Part shown: positions 17,646 through 28,146 of the stretch, in pieces | How the letters are laid out: each line of letters begins with the position of its first letter | Position numbering within the stretch: the first letter of the stretch is position 1 | From: Paenibacillus sp. PL91 | GTDB taxonomy: Bacteria > Bacillota > Bacilli > Paenibacillales > Paenibacillaceae | Direction of reading: 5' to 3' | Assembly: GCF_012935325.2 (NCBI RefSeq) | Contig: NZ_JABBYG020000006.1 | Span: 310,001-374,000, forward strand | Length of the DNA: 64,000 nucleotides | Notes under the pieces: generated by a model | Databases searched by the model: none | Told to the model about the DNA's origin: nothing | What the model saw: only the letters and a program-made list of their open reading frames with translations | Program-made: the position numbers and the translations under genes

Positions 17646-19866
17646 AGAACCGACAGCGGAGCAAATTGCCGAGCAAAAGATTTACAGCCAGTTTGGCGTA
17701 TCCGATTATGAGTTTGAGCTGATTTGTGGATTTCTAGGCCGTAAACCTAACTATACAGAGATCGGCGTATTCAGCGTCATGTGGTCAGAGCACTGCTCTT
17801 ACAAAAACTCCAAGCCGATCCTAAAGAAATTCCCGATTACGGGACCTCGCGTTCTAATGGGACCGGGCGAAGGCGCGGGTATCGTAGATATCGGCGACAA
17901 CCAAGCGGTTGTATTCAAAATCGAATCGCATAACCATCCGTCGGCGGTTGAGCCTTACCAAGGCGCAGCAACGGGCGTTGGCGGCATTATCCGCGACATT
18001 TTCTCCATGGGCGCTCGTCCGATCGCTTTGCTGAACAGCTTGCGTTTCGGTCGCCTAGAAAATGAACGCGTTAAATATTTGTTCGAGCATGTCGTCAGCG
18101 GTATCGCTGGCTACGGCAACTGTATCGGTATTCCGACGGTTGCAGGCGAGGTTATGTTCGATGAGAGCTACGAGGGCAACCCGCTCGTTAACGCCATGTG
18201 CGTAGGCCTAATCGATCATGATAAAATTCAGCGCGGCGTCGCTAAAGGGGTAGGCAACCCGGTATTCTACGTAGGTCCTGCTACTGGCCGCGACGGTATT
18301 CACGGCGCTACATTCGCATCCGTAGAGCTTTCCGAGGAATCCGAAGAGAAGCGTACGGCGGTACAAGTCGGCGATCCATTCATGGAGAAGCTGGTTATGG
18401 AAGCGACGCTTGAGCTTATCGATTCCGGTATCGTGCTTGGCATTCAAGATATGGGAGCAGCAGGTCTTACTTGCTCCAGCGCAGAGATGGCTTCCAAAGC
18501 GGGCAACGGCCTTGAGCTTTACCTTGATGAGGTGCCGCAGCGCGAGACAGGCATGACGCCTTATGAAATGATGCTTTCCGAGTCGCAAGAGCGTATGCTC
18601 TTCGTCGTAGAGCCGCAGCATGAAGCGCAAGCGAAAGAAATTTTTGACCGTTGGGGCATTATTTGCGCCAAAGTAGGTAAAGTAACTGATGACGGACGTC
18701 TCCGCTTGTTCCACCAAGGCCAAGAGGTTGCCGATATGCCGGTTAAAGCGCTCGTTGACGAGTGCCCTGTATACGACAAGCCTTCCAAAGAGCCTGCTTA
18801 CTACAGCGAAAATGGAGCAGTAGACACTTCGGCTTATGAAGAAGTAACCGATTTGACTGGCGCGCTGGAGAAGGTTCTTGCTTCCCCTACAGTTGCTAGC
18901 AAAGAGTGGGTTTACAATCAATATGACTACATGGTTCGTACATCAACAGCTGTTCAACCAGGCTCCGATGCGGCAGTCGTAACGATTCGCGGCACGCGCA
19001 AGGCGCTTGCGATGACAACGGACTGTAACGGACGTTACGTATATCTAGATCCAGAAGTAGGCGGACGAATTGCAGTAGCAGAAGCAGCACGTAACATCGT
19101 GTGCTCCGGCGCTGAGCCGCTTGCTGTAACAGACAACCTGAACTTCGGTAACCCGGAGAAGCCGGAAGTGTTCTGGCAGCTTGAGAAATCGGCAGACGGC
19201 ATGTCTGAGGCTTGCGTCGTGCTAAATACGCCGGTAATCGGCGGAAACGTAAGCTTGTACAACGAGAACGCTAAGGGCGCCATCTACCCGACACCGGTAA
19301 TCGGTATGGTCGGTCTCGTACATGACATTGACCACATTACGACACAAGGCTTCAAAGCAGAAGGCGACGTTATTATTCTCGTTGGCGAGACAAAAGCGGA
19401 GCTAGGCGGAAGCGAGCTGCAATACGTATTGCAAGGCGCTGCTGCAGGCCGTCCTCCTGAAATTGATCTTGCAACTGAGAAAAAGGTTTTGGATGCCGTG
19501 CTTGGCGCTATTCAAAAAGGTCTTGTGGCATCGGCTCATGACTTGTCCGAAGGCGGTATCGCCGTTGCAGTTGCAGAATCATGTATCAGCGGACGCCTTG
19601 GCGCGGAAGTGGCATTGACGTCTGAGCTGCGCGCGGATCACTTGTTGTTCAGCGAATCGCAGTCCCGTATCTTGCTTTCGGCTAAGCCTGAGCAAGCGGC
19701 AGCATTGCAAGCCCTGCTTACAGAGCAAGGCGTCGTTCATGCGCAAATCGGTAATGTTAAAGGCAGCAGCCTGACCATAAGCGTTAACGGAAAAGCCGGC
19801 ATTCAGGCGCCGGTACAACAACTGGAGAAGGTCTGGAAGGATGCGATTCCATGTCTGATGAAATAA
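17623..19866 (+). CDS. purL: FGAM synthase large subunit PurL
   Basis: The 747-residue small-type PurL of Gram-positives: ATP-dependent conversion of FGAR to FGAM with PurQ and PurS. Motifs include [12 protein letters not shown] (catalytic His), [20 protein letters not shown] and the duplicated AIRS-like half starting near [20 protein letters not shown]. The start at 17623 (MAQQLTA) follows GGAGGG; it lies inside the purQ 3' end, and its own 3' end overlaps purF by 16 nt, so all three are translationally coupled. Confidence 0.97.
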   Translation: MAQQLTAKEPTAEQIAEQKIYSQFGVSDYEFELICGFLGRKPNYTEIGVFSVMWSEHCSYKNSKPILKKFPITGPRVLMGPGEGAGIVDIGDNQAVVFKIESHNHPSAVEPYQGAATGVGGIIRDIFSMGARPIALLNSLRFGRLENERVKYLFEHVVSGIAGYGNCIGIPTVAGEVMFDESYEGNPLVNAMCVGLIDHDKIQRGVAKGVGNPVFYVGPATGRDGIHGATFASVELSEESEEKRTAVQVGDPFMEKLVMEATLELIDSGIVLGIQDMGAAGLTCSSAEMASKAGNGLELYLDEVPQRETGMTPYEMMLSESQERMLFVVEPQHEAQAKEIFDRWGIICAKVGKVTDDGRLRLFHQGQEVADMPVKALVDECPVYDKPSKEPAYYSENGAVDTSAYEEVTDLTGALEKVLASPTVASKEWVYNQYDYMVRTSTAVQPGSDAAVVTIRGTRKALAMTTDCNGRYVYLDPEVGGRIAVAEAARNIVCSGAEPLAVTDNLNFGNPEKPEVFWQLEKSADGMSEACVVLNTPVIGGNVSLYNENAKGAIYPTPVIGMVGLVHDIDHITTQGFKAEGDVIILVGETKAELGGSELQYVLQGAAAGRPPEIDLATEKKVLDAVLGAIQKGLVASAHDLSEGGIAVAVAESCISGRLGAEVALTSELRADHLLFSESQSRILLSAKPEQAAALQALLTEQGVVHAQIGNVKGSSLTISVNGKAGIQAPVQQLEKVWKDAIPCLMK

Positions 19867-21332
19867 GACAGGAGCCTTTGCTGTGGACAGGAGATCACTA
19901 TAACGAAGGCATTGGCCGTGACGATATTTTTGACAAATTGCGTGAGGAATGCGGCGTGTTCGGGGTATTCAATCTCCCCGAAGCGTCCAACCTCTCTTAT
20001 TACGGGCTTCATGCGCTTCAGCACCGCGGAGAGGAAAGCGCGGGAATCTGTACCGTTGATACGAAGAACGGCAACAAGTTCGCTTATCACCGCGGCATGG
20101 GCCTTGTAAAAGAAGTATTCGACAAAGAAAAGCTCGATATGCTTGCCGGTGACCGTTCCATCGGTCATGTGCGTTACTCGACAGCAGGAGAGAGCAAGCT
20201 TGCCAACGCGCAGCCGCTTATTTTCCGCTATAGAGATGGCGACCTTGCGGTTGCGACGAACGGCAATATCGTAAACGCGCCGGAAATCCGCCATGAGCTG
20301 GAAATGTCGGGCTCGATCTTCCAAACGTCCAGCGACACGGAAGTGATTGCACATCTTATCGCGCGCTCGTCGAAGGATTTCGAGACGGCTGCGAAGGAAG
20401 CGTTGCAGCGCATTGTCGGCGGCTTTGCTTTCCTTATTATGACCAATGACAAGCTGCTTGTTGCGTCTGATCCGCATGGCTTGCGTCCGCTCGTAATGGG
20501 CCGCATCGGCGATGGTTATGTATTCTCCTCCGAATCCTGCGCGTTTGAGACGATTGGCGCTGTGTATGAGCGTGATGTTCAGCCGGGCGAATTGCTTATT
20601 TTGGACGTGAACGGCATGCGCGAGGATCGTTACGCGAAGGTTGACCGCCGCGCGACCTGCGCGATGGAATACATTTATTTTGCCCGCCCGGACAGTGATA
20701 TTAATGGCATTAACATCCACTCGGCACGCAAACGGATGGGACGCCAGCTCGCTACGGAATCGTTCGTTGATGCGGATATCGTAACGGGCGTTCCCGATTC
20801 GAGTATCTCGGCAGCGATTGGCTATGCAGAGCAAACGGGCATTCCGTACGAGCTTGGCTTGATCAAAAACAAATACACCGGCCGGACGTTCATCCAGCCT
20901 TCTCAAGAGCTTCGCGAGAAAGGCGTCAAAATGAAGCTGTCCGCCGTTCGTAAAGTCGTAGAAGGAAAACGCGTCGTCATGATTGACGATTCGATCGTGC
21001 GCGGCACGACGTCTCTGCGTATCGTGAACCTGCTTCGCGAGGCGGGAGCGACTGAGGTGCATGTTCGGATTACATCGCCTCCTTTCAAAAACCCTTGCTA
21101 CTACGGCATCGATACGCCGGATCGCAAGGAGCTCATCGCTTCTTCCCGTACGGTTGAAGAAATCCGGAAGCAAATCAACGCGGACTCTTTATCCTTTTTG
21201 AGCGATCAAGGCTTTGTTGAATCGGTTGGCGGCAATGACGGAGCGTATAATCGCGGCATGTGTCTAGCGTGCTTCGATAATGACTACCCAACGCCGGTTA
21301 ACGAAGAGTCGGATAAAAGTTGCAGCTGTTAA
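19851..21332 (+). CDS. purF: Amidophosphoribosyltransferase PurF
   Basis: First committed enzyme of purine synthesis: glutamine plus PRPP to phosphoribosylamine. It is the Bacillus-type enzyme: an N-terminal propeptide precedes the Cys nucleophile in [10 protein letters not shown], and four cysteines that bind the 4Fe-4S cluster are seen in [17 protein letters not shown] and [10 protein letters not shown]. The PRPP-binding motif is [13 protein letters not shown]. 493 residues. It overlaps the end of purL by 16 nt. Confidence 0.97.
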   Translation: MSDEIRQEPLLWTGDHYNEGIGRDDIFDKLREECGVFGVFNLPEASNLSYYGLHALQHRGEESAGICTVDTKNGNKFAYHRGMGLVKEVFDKEKLDMLAGDRSIGHVRYSTAGESKLANAQPLIFRYRDGDLAVATNGNIVNAPEIRHELEMSGSIFQTSSDTEVIAHLIARSSKDFETAAKEALQRIVGGFAFLIMTNDKLLVASDPHGLRPLVMGRIGDGYVFSSESCAFETIGAVYERDVQPGELLILDVNGMREDRYAKVDRRATCAMEYIYFARPDSDINGINIHSARKRMGRQLATESFVDADIVTGVPDSSISAAIGYAEQTGIPYELGLIKNKYTGRTFIQPSQELREKGVKMKLSAVRKVVEGKRVVMIDDSIVRGTTSLRIVNLLREAGATEVHVRITSPPFKNPCYYGIDTPDRKELIASSRTVEEIRKQINADSLSFLSDQGFVESVGGNDGAYNRGMCLACFDNDYPTPVNEESDKSCSC

Positions 21333-21397
21333 TAGCATATAAGATTAACCCTATGGAGCGATTGCTGCTCATAAATTAGTTAAGGAGTTGACCGAGA

Positions 21398-22441
21398 GTG
21401 TCAGAAGCGTACAAAAAAGCCGGCGTCGATATCGCGGCAGGCAACGAAGCGGTTGAACGGATGAAGAAGCACGTAAAGCGGACTTACCGTCCTGAGGTGC
21501 TGGCAGAGCTTGGCGGCTTTGGCGGTCTGTTCAGCCTGAACAAGGACAAGTACGATGAGCCTGTGCTCGTGTCTGGAACGGATGGCGTCGGAACGAAGCT
21601 GAAGCTTGCTTTTGCAATGGACAAGCATGACACGATCGGCATTGATGCCGTTGCTATGTGCGTGAACGATATTATCGTACAAGGCGCGGAGCCGTTGTTC
21701 TTCCTCGATTACTTGGCATGCGACAAGGTTGTGCCTGAGAAAATCGAAGCGATCGTTAAAGGGATCGCGGAAGGCTGCGTGCAAGCAGGCTGTTCCTTGA
21801 TCGGCGGCGAGACGGCTGAAATGCCTGGCATGTATCAAGGCGGAGAATACGATATTGCCGGCTTTACGGTTGGTATTGTAGATAAGAAAAAAATGATCGA
21901 CGGCTCGACAATCGCTGCTGGCGACGCTGTAATCGGCTTCGCATCAAGCGGCATTCACAGCAACGGCTTCTCGCTAGTTCGCCGTTTGCTTCTTGAAGAT
22001 GCGGGCTACTCGCTTGATCAAGAGCTGGAAGAGCTTGGCGGCGCGAAGCTTGGCGACGTGCTGATCGAACCAACTCGCATCTACGTGAAATCAACGCTTA
22101 AGCTGGTTGAGCAAGTAGAAGTGAAGGGTATGGCGCATATTACGGGCGGCGGCTTTATCGAGAACATTCCGCGGGTTCTGCCTGATGGCGTGAACGTTGA
22201 CGTGGAATACGGTTCTTGGCCGATTTTGCCGATCTTTGATTTGATGCAAACTAAAGGCGGCATTACGAATCGTGATATGTTCACGACTTTTAATATGGGT
22301 ATTGGCCTCGTTGTAGTTGTACCGGCTGATCAAGCAAATGAAGCTCTTCGCATTGCAGCTGAGCTTGGTGAGCAGGCTTACCGTATCGGAACGGTTACGG
22401 AAGGAAGCCGCATCGTGACGTTTACGGGAGCGGACGTATAA
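21398..22441 (+). CDS. purM: AIR synthetase PurM
   Basis: ATP-dependent ring closure of FGAM to AIR. 347 residues. Family motifs are [30 protein letters not shown] and the dimer/active-site segment [28 protein letters not shown] is also conserved. The start is GTG, with TAAGGAG 10 nt upstream. Its last base overlaps the purN start by 1 nt. Confidence 0.97.
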   Translation: MSEAYKKAGVDIAAGNEAVERMKKHVKRTYRPEVLAELGGFGGLFSLNKDKYDEPVLVSGTDGVGTKLKLAFAMDKHDTIGIDAVAMCVNDIIVQGAEPLFFLDYLACDKVVPEKIEAIVKGIAEGCVQAGCSLIGGETAEMPGMYQGGEYDIAGFTVGIVDKKKMIDGSTIAAGDAVIGFASSGIHSNGFSLVRRLLLEDAGYSLDQELEELGGAKLGDVLIEPTRIYVKSTLKLVEQVEVKGMAHITGGGFIENIPRVLPDGVNVDVEYGSWPILPIFDLMQTKGGITNRDMFTTFNMGIGLVVVVPADQANEALRIAAELGEQAYRIGTVTEGSRIVTFTGADV

Positions 22442-23055
22442 TGGGAACACTTCGCATCGCTGTTTTCGCTTCGGGACAAGGTACGAACTTCCAAGCGATT
22501 GTAGATGCGGTGCAGGAGGGGAAGCTCGATGTAACCATCGAGCTTCTTGTTTGTGACAAGCCTGCCGCTCCCGTTGTGGAGCGCGCACGGAAGGCTGGCG
22601 TGGACACGTTCCTGTTCACGCCAAAGGAATATCCGTCTCGCGAGGCTTATGAGACGGAAATCATCGCCGAGCTTCAACGCCGCGGCGTGGAGCTGATCGT
22701 GCTTGCGGGCTACATGCGCATTATCACGTCAGTGCTCGTTGAGCCGTTCTACGGCAGGATGATTAACATTCATCCTGCGCTGCTGCCGGCATTTCCCGGC
22801 GTGAACGGCATAGGGCAAGCGCTGGCGTACGGCGTCAAGCTGACCGGCGCCACTGTTCACTACGTCGACGGCGGCATGGACAGCGGTCCGATTATCGCGC
22901 AGCGCGCAGTTGAAGTAGCGGACGACGATACCGAAGACTCGCTCGCAGAGCGCATTCATACAGCCGAGCAAGCGCTGCTGCCTGTCGTTATTCAGCAGAT
23001 CGCGCAGGGCCGCGTCTCGCTGAACGGGCGCCACGTAACGGTTAGCAGCCGCTAG
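22441..23055 (+). CDS. purN: GAR formyltransferase PurN
   Basis: Folate-dependent formylation of GAR (204 residues). ASGQGTNFQAIVDA at the N-terminus, LAGYMRI, and the catalytic segment NIHPALLPAFPG with its His, followed by GATVHYVDGGMDSGPII with the catalytic Asp region. Tightly joined to purM (ATG overlaps its TAA). It is followed by 720 bp of repeats before purH rather than by the next gene. Confidence 0.97.
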   Translation: MGTLRIAVFASGQGTNFQAIVDAVQEGKLDVTIELLVCDKPAAPVVERARKAGVDTFLFTPKEYPSREAYETEIIAELQRRGVELIVLAGYMRIITSVLVEPFYGRMINIHPALLPAFPGVNGIGQALAYGVKLTGATVHYVDGGMDSGPIIAQRAVEVADDDTEDSLAERIHTAEQALLPVVIQQIAQGRVSLNGRHVTVSSR

Positions 23056-23072
23056 TGCAGCAGCAAGGTGGG

Positions 23073-23675
23073 ATAGAGCTAGAAAATAGCTCTATTCCAC
23101 AAACTTCGGCTCTTTTGTGCGAAATAGGTCTAGAATCTAGACCTATTGCCAGCAGCAGCGGCGGGAATGAGCTCGTACGGGGTTAGTTGGAGAGAATAGA
23201 GCTAGAAAATAGCTCTATTCCACAAACTTCGGCTCTTTTGTGCGAAATAGGTCTAGAATCTAGACCTATTGCCAGCAGCAGCGGCGGGAATGAGCTCGTA
23301 CGGGGTTAGTTGGAGAGAATAGAGCTAGAAATTAGATCTATTCCACAAGCTTCGGCTCATTAGAGCGAAATAGGTCTAGAATCTAGACCTATTGCCAGCA
23401 GTAGCGGCGGAAATGAGCTCATACGGGGTTAGTTGGAGAGAATAGAGCTAGAAAATAGCTCTATTCCGCAAGCTTCGGCTCATTAGAGCGAAATAGGTCT
23501 AGAAACTAGACCTATTTGCCTGCCGGCGGGAATGAGCTCATACGGGGTTAGTTGGAGAGAATAGAGCTAGAAAATAGCTCTATTCCACAAGCTTCGGCTC
23601 ATTAGAGCGAAATAGGTCTAGAAACTAGACCTATTGCCAGCTGTAGCGGCGGAAACGAGCTCAATTTGGGGTTGC
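23073..23675. repeat. Five tandem 123-bp units, each with two palindromes
   Basis: Units begin (ATAGAGCT) at 23073, 23196, 23319, 23442 and 23561: three exact 123-bp steps, then 119; the fifth unit is cut near 23675. Each unit holds hairpin A, AATAGAGCTA/TAGCTCTATT with a 4-5 nt loop, and hairpin B, AATAGGTCTAG/CTAGACCTATT. They are joined by CTTCGGCTC and by GGCGGGAATGAGCTC..ACGGGGTTAGTTGGAGAG. Units 1-2 are nearly identical; units 3-5 carry point changes mostly outside the stems. Stops occur in the frames, so it is non-coding. It sits between purN and purH in the operon. Confidence 0.92.
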
Positions 23676-23775
23676 ATCTACCTTAGAGTATGGAATGGTA
23701 TTGTGGATCGGACGATTGGAAGGCTTTCTTTTGAGATAAGCAAAGGTTTGGTCAAATAGATGAGGAGGTATTTGC

Positions 23776-25323
23776 GTGGCTATTCGTAGAGCGTTAATTA
23801 GTGTTTCCGATAAGTCGGGAATCGTGGAGTTTTCCAGAGAGTTGGCAAGCCAAGGTGTGCAAATCATTTCGACGGGCGGTACGTTCAGCCTGCTTCAAAA
23901 GGAAGGCGTACCGGTTATCGGCATTTCCGATGTGACGGGCTTCCCGGAAATTTTGGATGGACGCGTGAAGACGCTTCACCCAGCTGTGCATAGCGGATTG
24001 CTTGCCGTACGTGATGATGAAGAGCATCAAAAGGCGATGAAGGAGCTTGGTCTAGACTACATCGACCTCGTAATTGTTAACCTTTATCCGTTCAAAGAAA
24101 CGATCGCGAAGCCAGACGTATCGTATGAGGATGCCATCGAGAACATCGATATCGGCGGGCCAACTATGCTGCGTTCCGCTGCTAAGAACCACGCATTCGT
24201 TACGGTTGTTGTTGATGCAGGCGACTATGGCACGATTCTAGAAGAAGTAAAAGCACAGGGCGACACTACTCTTGAAACACGCAAACGTCTGGCTGCAAAA
24301 GTATTCCGTCACACGGCGGCATACGATTCCCTAATCTCGGATTACCTCTCCAAGCAAATGGGCGAGCCGCTTCCTGAGACTTATACCGTTACTTACGAGA
24401 AGGTGCAGGATCTTCGTTACGGCGAGAACCCGCATCAGAAAGCTGCTTTCTACAGCAAGCCGCTTGCAGCGGCAGGCAATGTAACGACGGCTGAGCAGCT
24501 GCACGGCAAAGAGCTTTCTTACAACAACATCAGCGACGCCAACGCTTCGCTCGCAATCTTGAAAGAGTTCGACGAGCCAGCGGTTGTTGCCGTTAAACAT
24601 ATGAACCCATGCGGCGTAGGTATCGGAGCAACGATTCACGAGGCTTACCAAAAAGCATACGCAGCAGACCCTACCTCGATCTTTGGCGGTATCGTTGCGG
24701 CTAACCGTACGATTGGCGCTGACACAGCTGAGCTGCTTAGCGGCATTTTCCTCGAAATCATCATTGCGCCAGACTTCACGCCTGAGGCGCTTGATATTTT
24801 GACGAAGAAGAAAAACATTCGTTTGCTCAAGCTGGGCGAGCTGTCCGCAGCTGGCGAGCGCAAGCCGGAATGGCTTGTGACATCGGTTGACGGCGGCATG
24901 CTTGTACAAGAAAGCGACGTTCACAGCGTGACAGAAGCGGATCTGCAGTTCGTAACGGATCGCAAGCCGACTGCGGAAGAGCTGAAGCAGCTTCTATTCG
25001 GCTGGAAGGTTGTTAAGCACGTTAAATCCAATGCGATTTTGCTTGCGAAGGATGACATGACGATCGGCGTTGGCGCTGGCCAAATGAACCGCGTTGGCGC
25101 GGCTCGCATTGCGATTGAGCAAGCGGGCGAAGCAGCTAAAGGAGCAGCGCTTGCTTCCGATGCATTTTTCCCAATGGGCGATACGGTAGAGCTTGCGGCA
25201 AAAGCGGGCATTACAGCCATCATCCAGCCAGGCGGCTCCATTAAGGACGAAGAGTCTATCGCTGCGGCGAATGCAAACAACATTGCAATGGTGTTCACAA
25301 GCGTACGCCACTTCAAGCACTAG
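23776..25323 (+). CDS. purH: AICAR formyltransferase / IMP cyclohydrolase PurH
   Basis: Bifunctional enzyme for the last two steps of IMP synthesis, 515 residues. The N-terminal MGS-like cyclohydrolase domain (about 1-190) begins [16 protein letters not shown] and holds GGTFSLL and [17 protein letters not shown]; the C-terminal transferase domain contains [14 protein letters not shown] with the catalytic Lys-His region. The start is GTG, with GAGGAGG about 8 nt upstream. It follows the repeat block and precedes purD by 104 bp. Confidence 0.97.
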   Translation: MAIRRALISVSDKSGIVEFSRELASQGVQIISTGGTFSLLQKEGVPVIGISDVTGFPEILDGRVKTLHPAVHSGLLAVRDDEEHQKAMKELGLDYIDLVIVNLYPFKETIAKPDVSYEDAIENIDIGGPTMLRSAAKNHAFVTVVVDAGDYGTILEEVKAQGDTTLETRKRLAAKVFRHTAAYDSLISDYLSKQMGEPLPETYTVTYEKVQDLRYGENPHQKAAFYSKPLAAAGNVTTAEQLHGKELSYNNISDANASLAILKEFDEPAVVAVKHMNPCGVGIGATIHEAYQKAYAADPTSIFGGIVAANRTIGADTAELLSGIFLEIIIAPDFTPEALDILTKKKNIRLLKLGELSAAGERKPEWLVTSVDGGMLVQESDVHSVTEADLQFVTDRKPTAEELKQLLFGWKVVKHVKSNAILLAKDDMTIGVGAGQMNRVGAARIAIEQAGEAAKGAALASDAFFPMGDTVELAAKAGITAIIQPGGSIKDEESIAAANANNIAMVFTSVRHFKH

Positions 25324-25427
25324 ATTCGTAGGGAAGCTATTCTATTGCAGCCGCATGCTTACGACAGGAAGCTGGCGAAGGCGGCGGCTGTATCTGTTTC
25401 ATATAGTCAAATAGGGGGTTAGTGGAT

Positions 25428-26693
25428 ATGCGTATTTTGGTAGTAGGCGGCGGCGGACGTGAGCATGCCATCGTCTGGGCGCTTAAGAAGAGCGAGAAGG
25501 TTAAAGATATTTATTGCGCGCCCGGCAATGCCGGTATTGCACAGCTTGCGGATTGCGTGCCGATTGCAGTCAGTGATTTCGACGAGCTGATCCGCTTTGC
25601 GAAGGATGCATCGATTGATCTTGTCTTTGTAGGCCCGGATGATCCGCTTGCGGATGGCATCGTAGACGCGTTCGAGGCAGCCGGCATTCAGGCGTATGGC
25701 CCTCGCAAAAACGCGGCGGAAATCGAAGGCAGCAAAATTTTCATGAAAAATTTGCTTAAGAAGTACGATATTCCAACTGCGAAATACGAAACGTTCACCG
25801 ATTACGAGACAGCTTCCGCGTACCTTCGCGAGCAAACGGCTCCAATCGTTATCAAAGCGGACGGCTTGGCTGCGGGCAAAGGAGTAACAGTTGCGGCTAC
25901 GCTTGAAGAAGCGGAGCAAGCGCTGCGCGAGATGATGGTCGATAAAGTGTTTGGCCAAGCAGGCAGCCAAATCGTAATCGAAGAATGCCTAGTCGGTCAA
26001 GAAATGTCGATTCTAGCTTTCGTTGATGGCGAAACGGTTCGCGCTATGGTTCCCGCACAGGATCATAAGCCGATTTTTGACGGTGACAAAGGCCCGAATA
26101 CGGGCGGCATGGGCACCTATACGCCGCTTCCGCATATCGATCAAGCGATTATTGATGAATCTATCCAGAACATCATTATTCCTACCGCAAAAGCGATGGT
26201 TAGCGAAGGCAGGCCGTTCCGCGGCGTTTTGTTCGCAGGCCTAATGATTACAAAAGACGGCCCTAAAACAATCGAGTTTAATGCGCGCATGGGCGATCCG
26301 GAAACGCAGGTCGTATTGCCACGTTTGCAAACGGATTTGGTCGACATCGTGCTTGCATCCCTTAGCGGCAACCTAGACCAGTTGGACATTCAGTGGAGCG
26401 ACGAAGCAGCCGTTTGCGTCGTTGTCGCATCAGAAGGCTACCCAGCTTCGTATCCAAAGGGCAGAGTCATTACTGGACTTGCAGAAGCAGAAGAGCAAGG
26501 CGCGCTCATCTTCCACGCCGGTACTGCCGAGAAGGACGGGGAATTCGTTACTAACGGCGGACGCGTGCTTGGCATCGTAGGCCTTGGCCGCGATATCGCG
26601 GAAGCGCGTGCCCGCGCCTACGAAGCCGTCAGCGTCATAGACTTTGAAGGCAAGCAAAACCGTACGGACATTGCAGCAAAAGCACTTATATAA
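25428..26693 (+). CDS. purD: GAR synthetase PurD
   Basis: ATP-grasp ligase joining glycine to phosphoribosylamine (421 residues). It begins MRILVVGGGGREHAI and has VIKADGLAAGKGV in the ATP-grasp region and EFNARMGDPETQVVLPRL near the active site. The ATG at 25428 is chosen over the GTG at 25422 because AGGGGG is 9 nt upstream. Last gene of the operon, followed by a terminator. Confidence 0.97.
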   Translation: MRILVVGGGGREHAIVWALKKSEKVKDIYCAPGNAGIAQLADCVPIAVSDFDELIRFAKDASIDLVFVGPDDPLADGIVDAFEAAGIQAYGPRKNAAEIEGSKIFMKNLLKKYDIPTAKYETFTDYETASAYLREQTAPIVIKADGLAAGKGVTVAATLEEAEQALREMMVDKVFGQAGSQIVIEECLVGQEMSILAFVDGETVRAMVPAQDHKPIFDGDKGPNTGGMGTYTPLPHIDQAIIDESIQNIIIPTAKAMVSEGRPFRGVLFAGLMITKDGPKTIEFNARMGDPETQVVLPRLQTDLVDIVLASLSGNLDQLDIQWSDEAAVCVVVASEGYPASYPKGRVITGLAEAEEQGALIFHAGTAEKDGEFVTNGGRVLGIVGLGRDIAEARARAYEAVSVIDFEGKQNRTDIAAKALI

Positions 26694-26734
26694 GCAAAAA
26701 GCAGGCTTTGCTTGCTATCCAGGTATAAAGAGAG

Positions 26735-26783
26735 ACCGACCCATTGCGATGCTCGTTTAGAGCAGCGTGAGGGGTCGGTTTTT
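26735..26783 (+). terminator. Terminator of the pur operon
   Basis: ACCGACCC pairs with GGGTCGGT, with an inner stem GCTC/GAGC, and is followed by TTTTT. Confidence 0.88.
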
Positions 26784-26934
26784 GTCTTATTAGGGCGGCC
26801 TTAGCTTTCTGGCTGGCCTTTTTTTGTTCGCTGAATGTGTCAGATCCACTCGAAAGGTGTTACTTATTTGTAACTCTATTAATTTGCAGTAGGGTTACAA
26901 TCAATCTATCAGCGAGGAATAGTAGGTGAGTGGA

Positions 26935-28116
26935 ATGGCAAAAGCAAAAAAGCATCGGCGCAATATTTTTACAGGGATCATTATGGCTGCTGTGTTAGTG
27001 TTGATCAGCGGCTGCTCGGCAAGCGAGTCTTTCAGTTTGGCATCTTTTTTGAGCAGTGAGAAGTCCCCTGTTGTAAACGAGGGCAGCGTTGGGAAGGGGC
27101 CACAGATGGCAGACGGAGCAGGCGCCACTGGGGATGTCGTTATCGTAGGCAATAGCGGCACCGCCGAAGGTGGTGGAATTATCCAAGGCAGCTTCGAGGG
27201 AGAACCGTCCACAGGCGAGGCGATTGACCCCCCTAACACACAAACGGACGGAGATAAGCCGGATGCAACAGCAACGGACAAACCGGACGCAACGGCAACG
27301 GACAAACCGGACGCAACGGCAACGGACAAGCCGGATGCAACAGCAACGGACAAACCGGACGCAACGGCAACGGACAAACCGGATGCAACGGCAACGGACA
27401 AACCGGACGCAACGGCAACGGACAAACCGGACGCAACGGCAACGGACAAGCCAGATGCACCACCATCAGCCGGAAAGCCGGACAAAGCTGTTGATAAGCT
27501 GGACAAGCCTGATATGCCTGTATCGGAAGCGAAGCCTAGCAAGAGCGATAAGCTGATCGCGCTCACGTTCGATGACGGGCCGGATCAGCGTTATACGACC
27601 GATATTTTGGATATCCTGAAGGAAAAAGGTGTAAAGGCTACTTTTTTTGTAGTCGGACAACAGGTGAGTAAAAATCCAGAGGTGCTTCAGCGCATCGTGG
27701 ACGAAGGGCATGCAGTTGGCAATCATACTTACAATCATAAGGATTTATCGAAGCTGAATAAGCAGCAAATCATCGAGGAAGTTAAAACAGGCGATGCGGC
27801 GATCAAGAAAGCAATAGGCTATACACCTGCCATGGTCCGCGCACCATACGGCGCTGTATCGGATACGCTGAAGGGGGTATTAAAATCGAATAATCGTGAA
27901 TTAGTCGGTTGGAACATAGATACGCGGGATTGGGCAGGCACTTCGGCAGCCAATATCCGCAAAATGATTAAGAACGAGGCGAAGCCTGGTGGTATAATAT
28001 TAATGCATTCTTTTGGCGGCAAGCATATTAAGAACACGGTACAAGCTCTGCCAGACGTCATTGATGATTTGGTGAAAAAGGGTTATACGCTCGTTACCGC
28101 CGATCAAATCGATTAA
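26935..28116 (+). CDS. NodB polysaccharide deacetylase lipoprotein with repeat spacer
   Basis: A 393-residue lipoprotein: signal peptide with lipobox VLISGC near residue 25, a low-complexity spacer, and a C-terminal NodB deacetylase domain (about 205-393). All five family motifs are seen: TFDDGP, HxxxH in GNHTYNH, RAPYG, DTRDW and LMHSFGG. It should remove acetyl groups from peptidoglycan or another GlcNAc polymer outside the membrane. The spacer has eight perfect DKPDATAT units and a partial ninth, which may span the wall. The start is uncertain: ATG at 26935 or the GTG at 26926, both near ribosome-site-like sequence. It heads a run of envelope genes. Confidence 0.9.
   Translation: MAKAKKHRRNIFTGIIMAAVLVLISGCSASESFSLASFLSSEKSPVVNEGSVGKGPQMADGAGATGDVVIVGNSGTAEGGGIIQGSFEGEPSTGEAIDPPNTQTDGDKPDATATDKPDATATDKPDATATDKPDATATDKPDATATDKPDATATDKPDATATDKPDATATDKPDAPPSAGKPDKAVDKLDKPDMPVSEAKPSKSDKLIALTFDDGPDQRYTTDILDILKEKGVKATFFVVGQQVSKNPEVLQRIVDEGHAVGNHTYNHKDLSKLNKQQIIEEVKTGDAAIKKAIGYTPAMVRAPYGAVSDTLKGVLKSNNRELVGWNIDTRDWAGTSAANIRKMIKNEAKPGGIILMHSFGGKHIKNTVQALPDVIDDLVKKGYTLVTADQID
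27253..27459 (+). repeat. 24-bp coding tandem repeat (eight full units)
   Basis: Eight consecutive 24-bp units from 27253 to 27444 plus a partial unit to 27459 encode DKPDATAT. Units differ only at synonymous positions (GAC/GAT, AAA/AAG, GCA with ACA/ACG). Such in-frame repeats change copy number easily, so spacer length probably varies between strains. Confidence 0.95.
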
Positions 28117-28146
28117 CACGGTTACATGCACGAGGAGGCTTTAAAG

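Noticed and set aside
23073..23675. CRISPR array
   Set aside because: Repeats are 123 bp with almost no unique spacers and internal palindromes; no cas genes nearby.
26901..27566. Long open frames in other frames over the octapeptide repeat, including one on the minus strand
   Set aside because: They arise because the 24-bp repeat lacks stops in several frames; they have repetitive composition and no ribosome sites, and they overlap a clear NodB gene.
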